The position numbers and the translations under genes are program-made. Below are positions 1-8,760 of a DNA stretch of 31,492 nucleotides, in pieces (within the stretch, counting starts at the first letter, position 1; every line of letters begins with the position of its first letter). Under the pieces are notes generated by a model. It saw nothing but the letters and a program-made list of their open reading frames with translations, did not search any database and was not told the origin of the DNA. The stretch spans positions 1 through 31,492 of the forward strand of contig CAZIDL010000026.1 of assembly GCA_964537825.1 (NCBI GenBank), read 5' to 3'. This DNA is from CAZIDL01 sp964537825 (GTDB taxonomy: Bacteria > Bacteroidota > Bacteroidia > Flavobacteriales_D > CAYVSK01).

Positions 1-1
1 G

Positions 2-1042
2 GAGTACCTTGCCGTAAGCGAACGGGCTTACGAGCAGCCAGCGGTCATCGGATGCATAGCCCTTTTGTTCGGGATCTTCTTCGCCCTCGACAAGTTGACC
101 GGCTCCGTCATCCCCATCTACGTCTACATGATGGTCTTCGCGGTCCTTGCACCCATGCTCCCCAAAGTCGCCCTGAGCCCGAAAAAAGCACAGTACCGGG
201 AAGCCTTCCAGGAAGAGCTCATCGAGGAACTGATCCCCTACCTCGGAGAAGACCTGCAGTACGATCCTTTAGGGGGTATCGAGCGCTACCGCATCGCTTC
301 GGCGATGACCTTCCCGTTCCGAAAGATCCAGGTCCACTCGGAGAACAGGATCACAGGACGGATCGGAGGAACGGCGGTGGAACTTGCAGAGGTCTTCGTC
401 ACCCCGGGCGGGTTAGAACCGAAAGAAAAGAACTTCGCCAAGGAAAAAGGGAGGGAAGAAGGAAGGATCCGCTTGATGGAGAGCATCAAAAGAGATCTTA
501 CGGGAGATCGCGCCCCTTACATCGGGCTCTATATGATCGCGGACTTCAACAAGAGCTTCACATCCCAAGCCGTCCTTCGTCCTCGCCAGTTCAAGTGGCG
601 AGAATTTCCAGCACCGCAAGGAACTCGGAGAGCACAAAAGCGAGGGCGGAAAGAGATAGGTCCCGGCTACGATCCTTCGAAGCAATTGAAGGATCCGGAG
701 CATGGTGTGGAACTGGAAAAGGTCGACCTAGAGGATCCGGAGTTCGAGCATCGCTACAACCTCTACAGCAACGATCCCGTGGAATCCCGCTACATTTTCT
801 CCCCGACCCTCATGGAAAGGGTGCTCGACCTGCAGGAACGTTGGGATAAAAAGCTCTTCATGGCCTTCAAGGACTCGAAGCTCCACCTGAGCCTCCCCTT
901 CTACAACGGGATCTTTCAACCCGAACCTGCTTCCTCGTCCAGGATCGAAGAACACCTGGAACAGCTCTTCCTGAACCTCGAACATGTCTTCGACATCGTG
1001 GAAGACCTAAGGCTCAACGACCGGATCTGGAGTAAAGAATGA
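2..1042 (+). CDS. DUF3137 family membrane protein, 5' partial
   Basis: The reading frame is open from base 2 with no start codon that must be used, so the gene begins upstream of the window; a TTG at 65 is only an internal candidate. About 346 residues are visible. Near the left edge are two hydrophobic segments (around residues 13-30 and 36-54), probably a membrane hairpin. The rest is soluble and matches the DUF3137 pattern: a GLYMIADFNKSF block (bases 524-560), then LEDPEFEHRYNLYSNDP followed by ESRYIFSPTLMERVLDL (bases about 728-833), then a lysine-rich strand and the FKDSKLHLSLPF block. The biochemical function of DUF3137 is unknown. The stop at 1042 is 67 bases before the next gene on the same strand. 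The family call is firm from these blocks; a role cannot be given. Confidence 0.85.
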   Translation, partial: EYLAVSERAYEQPAVIGCIALLFGIFFALDKLTGSVIPIYVYMMVFAVLAPMLPKVALSPKKAQYREAFQEELIEELIPYLGEDLQYDPLGGIERYRIASAMTFPFRKIQVHSENRITGRIGGTAVELAEVFVTPGGLEPKEKNFAKEKGREEGRIRLMESIKRDLTGDRAPYIGLYMIADFNKSFTSQAVLRPRQFKWREFPAPQGTRRAQKRGRKEIGPGYDPSKQLKDPEHGVELEKVDLEDPEFEHRYNLYSNDPVESRYIFSPTLMERVLDLQERWDKKLFMAFKDSKLHLSLPFYNGIFQPEPASSSRIEEHLEQLFLNLEHVFDIVEDLRLNDRIWSKE

Positions 1043-1109
1043 CAGTTATCGACTGACCAGCCGAAAGAAATTCCGCGTACCTTCGTCCTGAACGAGCAAC
1101 CCCTGCGAC

Positions 1110-1478
1110 ATGAAAAGAAGCTATCTATACCTGTTGGCAGCCCTCCTTCTCGGAGGAAGCACCTTGATGACATCCACTCCGAAAGAAGGAGCAAAAGAGG
1201 CTGCAAAAGCGAGCATTCTGGAAGCCCTCAAAGCTGAGAGACCGAGCAAAGGCTGCCAGGTCTACGGCGAGATCGAATTCGTAGAGCACGGAGCAGACTA
1301 CGAAGTGGAGTTCGTGGACTATAACGGTGACCTGAAGGTCGAATACGTCGATCACGGTGCTGACGAACCCGGCCTCTGGGAGCAAGTGGATCACGGGGAA
1401 GACTACGAGATCGAAGTGGTGGACCACGGTGGGGATTTCACGGTGGAAGAGGTCGATCACGGAGCTGGCTGCGATTGA
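1110..1478 (+). CDS. Small secreted 7(1) septoil knot domain protein
   Basis: This is a 122-residue protein with a Sec signal peptide (KR, then a hydrophobic stretch to about residue 18, no lipobox cysteine), so it is probably periplasmic or secreted. A short alanine/lysine/glutamate-rich linker (25-48) leads to a domain of seven near-identical short strand-turn units at 50-119. Each reads roughly x-V-E-x-V-D-H-G-x-D, for example EFVEHGADYEVEF and EYVDHGAD, and a PG-W unit sits in the middle. The layout C-x-VYG-x-I-x-F, strand repeats, then PG-x-W matches what I know as the 7(1) septoil knot family of Bacteroidota. The Asp/Glu/His content makes this copy strongly acidic. Cysteines 49 and 121 bracket the domain and could form a disulphide. 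No clear ribosome binding site is present, which is normal in this phylum. Function unknown. Confidence 0.8.
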   Translation: MKRSYLYLLAALLLGGSTLMTSTPKEGAKEAAKASILEALKAERPSKGCQVYGEIEFVEHGADYEVEFVDYNGDLKVEYVDHGADEPGLWEQVDHGEDYEIEVVDHGGDFTVEEVDHGAGCD

Positions 1479-1613
1479 TCTTTTTGGGGCATCGCCATAT
1501 TTGCGTGCAAGCTTAAGAAGTACCTTACGCGGCTCCCTTCAAGGACTATCGAGGAAAACCTTTGACCTTCCTCATTTCCCGAACACCCCGAAGGATCCGT
1601 ACCTTTAGGGGAT

Positions 1614-4600
1614 ATGTTCATGCTGAAGCCATTACGGTCCGGCTTTCCGGGTGCGTTCCTTCTTTTTCTGAGCCTTTCCCTGAACGCAGGTCTGAATGAA
1701 CGGAACGGCTTCCGCCCGAATAAAGGACAGTGGCATCAGAACGTGGCGTTCCGTACGGACCTTCCCAACGGGAAGCTCTACCTCGAAGAAAAGGGGTTCA
1801 CTTTCGACCTTTACGAAGGAAAAAGGATGGCGGAATTCCTGGGGCATCACCACGGGAAGGACGCCGGAAAAGGTCCGAAAAGCGTCCCCTTCCACGCTTA
1901 TCGGGTCCGCTTTCAGAACAGCACCGGACCTACGAGCATCGATCGAAAGGGGAAAAGCCGAAGCTACGCCAATTACTACCTCTCGAACGATCCCGAAGAT
2001 TGGGCCTCGAAGGTCCACGCTTACCGAAAGGTCCGTTATCGGTCCCTTTACGAAGGCATCGACCTGAAGCTGCGGAAAAAACAGGGCAAGGGAGCGCTCA
2101 AGTACGACCTGATCATTTCACCCAAAGGGGATCCGGCCGATATCCAGTTGCTTTACAAGGGAATGGACAGGCTGGATATCGATGACCAGGGGCGTTTGCT
2201 CGTCCGCACGAGCGTGGGCACCGTCAAAGAAGCCCGACCAAAGGCGTATCAACGGATCGACGGGGAAAAAGTGAAAGTGCCCTGCCGTTACGAGTTGAAC
2301 GGGAATGAACTGGAATTTCGATTCCCCGAAGGTTACAAGGGGGATCACGAGCTCGTGATCGATCCCACCCTGATCTTCTCCACCTATTCCGGGTCCGGTT
2401 CGGACAATTTCGGATACACGGCCACCTTCGATGATGAGGGCTTTCTTTATTCAGGGAGCACGGCCTTTGGCAACAGCTACCCTACCACGAGCGGAGCTTA
2501 TCAACAGAGCTGGGCAGGGGGGACCGGAGCTGGTAACCTGACCGGCACGGACATCGCGATCTCGAAGTACGATACCAGCGGAACTTATTTGGTCTGGTCC
2601 ACCTACCTGGGCGGTAGTTCAGACGAACTTCCGCACAGCATGATCGTGAACGAGAACGACGAACTCTTCGTGTATGGGACGACCAGTTCCCCCGACTTCC
2701 CTGTCACCCCTTCTGCATACGACACCAGCTTTTCCGGAGGCAACGGGGTGAGCCTCAACGGCATCGGGGTCGATTTTAAGAACGGGGCGGACATCATCGT
2801 CTCGCGGATCAGCAACGACGGAACGGCACTCATGGCTTCCACTTTCATTGGAGGATCCGCAAATGACGGACTGAACACGGACGGGGATCTTCGCTACAAC
2901 TATGCCGACGAAGTAAGGGGAGAGATCATCATCGACGACAAGAACCGTTGCTACATCGCCTCCACCACCCGCTCCACGGACTTTCCGACCACCAGTGGAA
3001 CTTATAAGCCGAATGCACCGAGCGGGAACCAGAACGGATGCCTCATCAAGCTCGATAACAGCCTGACCACCCTCCTTTGGAGCACCTATTTCGGAGGGTC
3101 AGGGAAGGATGCGATCTATTCATTAACCCTGGATAAAAAGGACAACCTCTTCATTACCGGCGGCACTACCTCCCAGAACCTCAACACCGACAGCACGGTC
3201 ATACAACCCCAAAATGCAGGGGGACGGGCCGATGCTTATGTGGCTCACATGAGCTCGAATGGTGATTCGTTGATCCGAGCCAGCTATTGGGGGAGTCCGG
3301 AATACGATCAGTCCTATTTCGTCCGCCTGGATTCGGACGATGACGTCCACCTCTTCGGCCAGACCGAGAAGATGGACTCCACCTTCATCATCGACGCCTC
3401 TTATGCCCAACCCCATAGCGGTCAATACATCACTCAGATGAGCACGGAACTCGATTCGGTGATCTGGTCCACGGTCTTCGGGGCCGGGGACGATTCCGTG
3501 AACATCTCTCCGACGGCCTTCCTCGTGGATGTTTGCCACAAGATCTACCTTTCTGGATGGGGCGGAGGAGCGAACGACTTCTCTCCCACTCCGGACATTT
3601 CGGGAAGTACCAAAGGGATGGATATCACGAACAACGCTTACCAGGATTCCACAGATGGCAGCGACTTCTACCTGATGGTCCTGCGGAACGATGCGAGCGG
3701 TATCGAATATGGAAGCTATATGGGTGGTCCTAAAAGCGAAGAACACGTTGATGGTGGGACCAGTCGCTTCGACAAGAAGGGGCACATTTACCAATCGGTA
3801 TGTGCTGGTTGCGGTAACAATTCGGATTTTCCCATCAAACCGGATCCCGGTGCCGTGTCACCTACCAACAACAGTCAGAACTGCAACAATGCGGTCTTCA
3901 AGATCGACTTCGGGCTTCCCATCGCTGTTGCCGATCTCGACCATCCCGGAGTAACTTGCAAAGGGGACAGCGTATCCTTCACGAACAAGAGCAAAGGCGG
4001 GCACGACCTTACCTGGCTATTTGGAGACGGGGACAGTTCCACCACTCCGAACCCCGACCACGTCTATGATAGTGCAGGCGTTTACCAGATCACCCTGTAC
4101 GTGAGGGATTCGAACACCTGCAACCTGATGGACAGCGCAAAGAGCAGCATCCAAGTACTCTCCGACACGAGCCGTTCCCTCGGGGACAGTGCGATCTGCT
4201 TCGGGGGATCGGTGAGCATCGGGCTCCCTCCGAGCGGGGATACAGGGGTCAGTCATCAATGGGATCCGAGTGCTGGACTGAGCGACCCGAATGAACCCAA
4301 CCCCGTGGCATCACCCGACAGTACGACCGATTACGAACTCTACGTTTCCAACGGGGTCTGCACCGACACGATCCGCCAAACAGTGAAGGTGAGCGACCCG
4401 AGATTCAGCGTTCCGAACGACACCTTTATTTGCCACACTTCGAGCGATAGCCTCGAACTCGAAGCGGCCTCGACGCCCCCTTCTTCGATCGAACGGTGGA
4501 CATGGACCAGCTTGGATGATCCAAAGGATACGCTTAACGACGGAGCTTCGGACAGCTCGATCATGGTCCTCCCTAAGGACAGCACCCGTTACCTGGTCTT

Positions 4601-5420
4601 CGGGGAAGAGGGCGGCTGCCCCCTCAGGGATACGGTGGCTGTGAACGTCGGGGAACTGAGCCTGGAGCAGAGCAACGACACCACGATCTGTTGGGGGGAT
4701 ACGAGCGCTCTGGAAGCCGATGCAAGCGGAAATGGGACCATCCATTACGATTGGGAACCTGACGCCTCCATCCTTCAAGGGGATAGCAGCGATCAAATAA
4801 CGATCGCCCCAAAGACGAGCACCACCTATAGCATCACGGTAAGCGACGACCTCTGTACCACCTCGCGTGCGATCGATGTTGGGGTTTCGGACCTCAGCCA
4901 GAAGAAGGTCGAGGCAAGTTCGGAAAAGGACAGCATCGTAAGAGGAAGTTCCACCAAGATCCACGCGGAACCCGATGACTATGATGTCCGCTGGACACCC
5001 CCGACAGGATTGGAAGACCCTGAATCCGCTCACACCGAAGCATCGCCGACTTCCAGCACCACCTATCGGCTTCGGATGACGGATGCAGGAGCTTGCCCGA
5101 GGACGGATATGCTACGTATCATCGTACAGGACATCACATGCGGGGAACCGAACCTATTCCTTCCCAACGCATTCTCCCCCAACGGGGATGGGGAGAACGA
5201 TGTCCTTTATGTACGTGGCAGGAACATCGAGAAGATGACCCTCCGGATCTTCGACCGATGGGGAGAGAAGGTCTTTGAAAGCCACGACCCGGACAATGGG
5301 TGGGACGGGCGTTACGAAGGGAAGCTCCTCGATCCGGACGTTTACGCTTATTACCTCGAGATCACTTGTACCGGGGGGAAGGAATTCTTCGAGAAAGGGA
5401 ACATTACACTTCTACGCTGA
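1614..5420 (+). CDS. SBBP-repeat/PKD surface protein with T9SS type B sorting domain
   Basis: This is a large secreted protein (1268 residues from ATG 1614, or 1266 from ATG 1620). An AGGGG at 1607-1611 is 8 bases from 1620 and only 2 from 1614, so 1620 is a good alternative start. Order: signal peptide (to about residue 25); a DUF7948-type N-terminal domain with the typical NKGQWH motif (about 30-255); a beta-propeller of SBBP-type repeats with recurring STYLGGS and DFP motifs (about 255-760); a PKD domain (about 765-845, WLFGDGDSSTT then HVYDSAG); three or four Ig-like modules; and a type B sorting domain from about 1183 (NAFSPNGDGENDV, FDRWGEKVF). It should be exported by the T9SS and displayed on the surface. 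Its stop is 6 bases before the porP/sprF-like gene. No enzyme motif is seen; the substrate or ligand is unknown. Confidence 0.9.
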   Translation: MFMLKPLRSGFPGAFLLFLSLSLNAGLNERNGFRPNKGQWHQNVAFRTDLPNGKLYLEEKGFTFDLYEGKRMAEFLGHHHGKDAGKGPKSVPFHAYRVRFQNSTGPTSIDRKGKSRSYANYYLSNDPEDWASKVHAYRKVRYRSLYEGIDLKLRKKQGKGALKYDLIISPKGDPADIQLLYKGMDRLDIDDQGRLLVRTSVGTVKEARPKAYQRIDGEKVKVPCRYELNGNELEFRFPEGYKGDHELVIDPTLIFSTYSGSGSDNFGYTATFDDEGFLYSGSTAFGNSYPTTSGAYQQSWAGGTGAGNLTGTDIAISKYDTSGTYLVWSTYLGGSSDELPHSMIVNENDELFVYGTTSSPDFPVTPSAYDTSFSGGNGVSLNGIGVDFKNGADIIVSRISNDGTALMASTFIGGSANDGLNTDGDLRYNYADEVRGEIIIDDKNRCYIASTTRSTDFPTTSGTYKPNAPSGNQNGCLIKLDNSLTTLLWSTYFGGSGKDAIYSLTLDKKDNLFITGGTTSQNLNTDSTVIQPQNAGGRADAYVAHMSSNGDSLIRASYWGSPEYDQSYFVRLDSDDDVHLFGQTEKMDSTFIIDASYAQPHSGQYITQMSTELDSVIWSTVFGAGDDSVNISPTAFLVDVCHKIYLSGWGGGANDFSPTPDISGSTKGMDITNNAYQDSTDGSDFYLMVLRNDASGIEYGSYMGGPKSEEHVDGGTSRFDKKGHIYQSVCAGCGNNSDFPIKPDPGAVSPTNNSQNCNNAVFKIDFGLPIAVADLDHPGVTCKGDSVSFTNKSKGGHDLTWLFGDGDSSTTPNPDHVYDSAGVYQITLYVRDSNTCNLMDSAKSSIQVLSDTSRSLGDSAICFGGSVSIGLPPSGDTGVSHQWDPSAGLSDPNEPNPVASPDSTTDYELYVSNGVCTDTIRQTVKVSDPRFSVPNDTFICHTSSDSLELEAASTPPSSIERWTWTSLDDPKDTLNDGASDSSIMVLPKDSTRYLVFGEEGGCPLRDTVAVNVGELSLEQSNDTTICWGDTSALEADASGNGTIHYDWEPDASILQGDSSDQITIAPKTSTTYSITVSDDLCTTSRAIDVGVSDLSQKKVEASSEKDSIVRGSSTKIHAEPDDYDVRWTPPTGLEDPESAHTEASPTSSTTYRLRMTDAGACPRTDMLRIIVQDITCGEPNLFLPNAFSPNGDGENDVLYVRGRNIEKMTLRIFDRWGEKVFESHDPDNGWDGRYEGKLLDPDVYAYYLEITCTGGKEFFEKGNITLLR

Positions 5421-5426
5421 CCTTCG

Positions 5427-6443
5427 ATGAGAAGTTTTCGGTCGCTCCTTCTGCTCCTTCTCCTGATAAGCCTCTGGTCCAGAGGATCAGCTCAGGACAT
5501 CCACTTCTCTCAATTCCAGGCCGCTCCGAGCAACCTGAACCCTTCCCTTGCTGGCGCCTTTACGGGTGACTATCGATTCAGTGGGATCCATCGGAACCAA
5601 TGGAACGCGGTGACCAAGCCTTATTCGACCTTCGGGCTGGCAGCCGATGCAAAGGCTCCAATGGATGTCGAAGGACTCGGGGCGGGATTTTCCATCTATC
5701 ATGACATCGCTGGGGACTCGCGCTACCGAACCCTTCAAGTGGCCCTCAGCGCTTCCTATCGGCTCTTCATTACGAGCGATTCCACCCACAGGCTTGCGGC
5801 CGGCCTTCGCCCCCGCTTCGAACAAAAAAGCCTGGACGTTTCAGGACTTAACTTCGACAACCAGTACAATGGGAAGAACTACGATCCCAACCGGAGCACC
5901 GGAGAGAACCTGTCCCGGCAGCAAAGAAGTTACCCGGACGCGGACCTCGGGGTCCGTTATGCCTTCCATCCCGATAAGGACCGGAACTATGGAGCGGGCA
6001 TAGCACTCTACAACCTCCTGAAGCCCCAACAGAGCTTTTACAATACATCCAAGGTCCGAAGGGACCGCAGGATGACCCTTTTTGCAGAGGGCACCCATCC
6101 CCTGTCCCCGGAGATCAACATCTTACCTGCTGCTTACCTTGGCTTACAGGGGAGTTACCACGAACTCATCTTCGGGACCGAAGGGGAATACATCCTCAAA
6201 GAGCATCTCGGCATGTACCGATCCATATTCCTCGGCCTTTGGTACCGGACCCGGGACGCTGGTTTTGTAACAGCTGGACTCCGCTACGACGAATGGCGCG
6301 TCGGGCTGAGCTATGACGTGAACGTATCGGAACTTGAGCCAGCGAGCAAGAATCGCGGAGGGTTCGAAATATCCATTCGCTACATCCTCCAGCAATACGA
6401 ACGCCCCGATGAAGCGTACAAGAGCTGTCCGACCTTCATTTGA
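5427..6443 (+). CDS. PorP/SprF family T9SS outer membrane protein (left copy)
   Basis: This 338-residue protein has a signal peptide (MRSF, a run of leucines, cleavage near SAQ at 21-23). It then has the family's N-terminal signature HFSQFQAAPSNLNPSLAG and RNQWNAVTKPY. The remainder is alternating amphipathic strands ending in an aromatic-rich strand (FEISIRYIL), as expected of an outer-membrane beta-barrel. In Flavobacterium johnsoniae the family member SprF is needed to secrete the adhesin SprB. The gene starts 6 bases after the type B substrate gene and its end overlaps the next gene by 35 bases, so the three are almost certainly co-transcribed. I infer that it is the dedicated partner or anchor of the upstream SBBP protein. 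Which PorP/SprF subgroup it belongs to cannot be decided by eye. Confidence 0.9.
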   Translation: MRSFRSLLLLLLLISLWSRGSAQDIHFSQFQAAPSNLNPSLAGAFTGDYRFSGIHRNQWNAVTKPYSTFGLAADAKAPMDVEGLGAGFSIYHDIAGDSRYRTLQVALSASYRLFITSDSTHRLAAGLRPRFEQKSLDVSGLNFDNQYNGKNYDPNRSTGENLSRQQRSYPDADLGVRYAFHPDKDRNYGAGIALYNLLKPQQSFYNTSKVRRDRRMTLFAEGTHPLSPEINILPAAYLGLQGSYHELIFGTEGEYILKEHLGMYRSIFLGLWYRTRDAGFVTAGLRYDEWRVGLSYDVNVSELEPASKNRGGFEISIRYILQQYERPDEAYKSCPTFI

Positions 6444-8760
6444 AAAGGGGGTCTTGCTCCTCCTCTTGCTATTGCCTGGAAACGCCCTTTTCGGCCAGGA
6501 GCTCTCGGACTGGTTGCGCTTTGCCGAAGCGGCCACGGAGGAAGGTGATCACCACGAAGCGGTGGGCTACTTGAAAAACGCCCTGGAAATAGCTCCTGAA
6601 CGGACGGAAATACGCTATGAGCTAGCCCACGCGCTTCGACGGTCCAAGCTTTACGAAGAAGCCCTCGAGCAGTACAAAAAAGTCCAGGGGGCGGACCGTC
6701 AAGGGGAACGATTCCCTCAATGCCTCCTATGGACAGCCAAAATGCAGGAATACGCCGGTAAGTACCGGGAGGCCGCCCGTTCATGGGGGGATCTGAAGCG
6801 CCGCTACGTTCGGGAAAAGGACAGCTATATCTATCGTCGTGCGGTCCAGGGTAGCCGGTCAGCGGAGAAGGCTCAGGAAATGCTGGCGGACAGTATGGCC
6901 ATCGAAGTGGAGCGAGCAAAATACCCCATCAATACGACCGGTTCCGAGTTCGCCCCTTTCATCCTTCAGGATTCCCTCTTCTTTTTTACGGCCCTTCGGG
7001 CAGCGGAGGAAATGCAAGATGGGACCATCAAAGGCAAACCACCGAAAGCCAAGATCCTCAAAGCAAAGACCATTTCGAAAGAAGCGGGAGGGAAAAAGGA
7101 AGCGCCGGAGGAAGGCCAAAAGACCTTTAAAAGTGCATGGAGCGAACCCCGTCCCTTAAAAGGACCCTGGAACGAAGAACACCACATGGCGAACAGTTGC
7201 TTCGCGGACAGCGGGAGGACCCTCTTCTTCTCCAGTTGCAAAAAAATAAAAGGGGAAAAGCGATGCAAGCTCATGAAAAGCAAGAAGATCAATGGCGAAT
7301 GGCAGGAGGCCGAAGCTCTTCCCAAACCCGTCAACAGGGATTCTTTCAACACGACGCATCCGATGGTCGGTCGTTACAAAGGGGAGCAAGTACTCTTTTT
7401 CAGTTCCGATCGCCCCGAGGGATGGGGTAAAATGGACATTTGGTGGGCGGTGCGGCAAGGGAATGGGAGATTCGGACCGATCAAGAACGCCGGTGACAGC
7501 ATCAATACGCCGGACAATGAGATCACCCCTTTCTTTCTGCAAGAGGAGCAACAACTATATTTTGCATCCGATTGGCACCTTGGTCTCGGTGGATATGACA
7601 TCTTCAGGAGCAAGGTGAGGGAGAAGGGCTTCGGATGGCCCGAGAACCTTGGGTATCCAGTGAATTCCTCCCGCAACGACCTTTATCCCTTCATCGATGT
7701 GGAGCGGAACAAAGGCTTTTTCGCTTCCGACCGAAAAGGTTCACGCAAGGGTTGGGTAGGGATCTGCTGCAACGACATTTACCAATGGCCGATCGAGATC
7801 GAACCATCTACCGATACGGTGAAAGTGGCCTCTGTGGAGGATCTTAACCGTTTTCTCCCCGTAACCCTTTACTTCCACAACGATCGCCCAGACCCCAACA
7901 CCCTCGACACCACGACGGAACTGAGCTATGATGTCAGCTATCGGGATTACAAAGAGCGCCTGCCGAACTACATCGAACGCTACTCGAAAGGCTTTTCAAG
8001 CTCGCTCAAAGATTCCGCTAAAGAGCGGATGAAACGGTTCTTCGATGAAAAGGTGGATAAAGGGATCCAGGACTTGCGTCTCTTCAGCGATCTGCTTCTG
8101 AAAGAGCTGAAGAAAGGCCAGGACATCGAACTGACCATCAAAGGCTATGCGAGCCCTCTGGCCGAGACCGAATACAACGTCCACCTTACCAAGCGGCGGA
8201 TCGCCAGCCTGATCAATTACCTCAAGGGATACAAGGACAGCGCTTATCTTCCCTATCTCCAAGGGACTGCCGAGGACGGAGGAAGCCTCGGGTTCCTCTT
8301 CAAGCCGTACGGAGAATACTCAGCGGATAGCGTGGTCAGTGACGACCTTCAGAACGAACAGGAATCGATCTACAGCGTTTCGGCCGCGCTGGAACGGAAG
8401 ATCGAGATCGAAAGGGTGAAGCAGGTCCGTAAGGACACGAGTTACGCCGAGATCACGTTCCGAAAAGGGGTTCACGATCTTGGCAAAGTGCATCCTGATT
8501 CCAGTTACCAGTATCGCTCTCAGTTCAGGAATGATGGAAAGGACACCCTTCGGATCGATAGCGTGAAGAGCAAGGCCAGCGAGATATCACTGAAACTCGA
8601 GCAAAAGGTTTTCCCTCCTGACGCAAAAGGGAGCATCGAAATAAAGCTAACGCCCGGTACTAAAAAAGGCAAGCAAGTCCGGAGCATCCTTATCTATAGC
8701 AATGGAGTGTCGCGCGAACGGGAGGTGTCCGTGACCTACGAACTCGAGGATCAGCGGTAA
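6409..8760 (+). CDS. TPR-PD40-OmpA-like protein with C-terminal DUF1573 domain (PorE-like)
   Basis: The start is ATG 6409, which gives a clean signal peptide (MKRTRAVRPSFEKG, then a leucine run, cleavage after LFGQ); the frame is open further upstream to 6334 but the extra 25 residues destroy the leader. The protein has 783 residues. Order: TPR-like helices (about 25-130); a PD40/WD40-like propeller (about 170-470, with FFSSDRPEGWGKMDIWW and LYFASDWHLGLGGYDIF); an OmpA-like region of the Bacteroidota variety, with motif KGYASPLAETEYN then LTKRRIASL (about 578-605); and a terminal beta-sandwich resembling DUF1573 (from about 680, GVHDLGKV ... FRNDGKDTLRIDSV). TPR, propeller and OmpA-like parts recall PorE of the T9SS, but the carboxypeptidase-regulatory domain of PorE is not evident here. 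The start overlaps the porP/sprF-like gene by 35 bases. The end overlaps the convergent gene by 10 bases. Confidence 0.85.
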   Translation: MKRTRAVRPSFEKGVLLLLLLLPGNALFGQELSDWLRFAEAATEEGDHHEAVGYLKNALEIAPERTEIRYELAHALRRSKLYEEALEQYKKVQGADRQGERFPQCLLWTAKMQEYAGKYREAARSWGDLKRRYVREKDSYIYRRAVQGSRSAEKAQEMLADSMAIEVERAKYPINTTGSEFAPFILQDSLFFFTALRAAEEMQDGTIKGKPPKAKILKAKTISKEAGGKKEAPEEGQKTFKSAWSEPRPLKGPWNEEHHMANSCFADSGRTLFFSSCKKIKGEKRCKLMKSKKINGEWQEAEALPKPVNRDSFNTTHPMVGRYKGEQVLFFSSDRPEGWGKMDIWWAVRQGNGRFGPIKNAGDSINTPDNEITPFFLQEEQQLYFASDWHLGLGGYDIFRSKVREKGFGWPENLGYPVNSSRNDLYPFIDVERNKGFFASDRKGSRKGWVGICCNDIYQWPIEIEPSTDTVKVASVEDLNRFLPVTLYFHNDRPDPNTLDTTTELSYDVSYRDYKERLPNYIERYSKGFSSSLKDSAKERMKRFFDEKVDKGIQDLRLFSDLLLKELKKGQDIELTIKGYASPLAETEYNVHLTKRRIASLINYLKGYKDSAYLPYLQGTAEDGGSLGFLFKPYGEYSADSVVSDDLQNEQESIYSVSAALERKIEIERVKQVRKDTSYAEITFRKGVHDLGKVHPDSSYQYRSQFRNDGKDTLRIDSVKSKASEISLKLEQKVFPPDAKGSIEIKLTPGTKKGKQVRSILIYSNGVSREREVSVTYELEDQR

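Noticed and set aside
52..849. Open frame of 265 codons overlapping the left-edge gene
   Set aside because: Arginine/proline-rich shadow of the DUF3137 frame, which shows family motifs throughout.
1600..1607. TACCTTTA as promoter of the SBBP gene, and TACCTTCG at 1078-1085 for the septoil-knot gene
   Set aside because: Each matches seven of eight positions if the spacer bases are ignored, but neither has a -33 element at the right distance; the first would also give an almost leaderless transcript. Too weak to list.
6334..6408. Upstream extension of the TPR-PD40-OmpA-like protein
   Set aside because: It lies in the porP/sprF-like coding sequence and places 25 polar residues before an otherwise perfect signal peptide.
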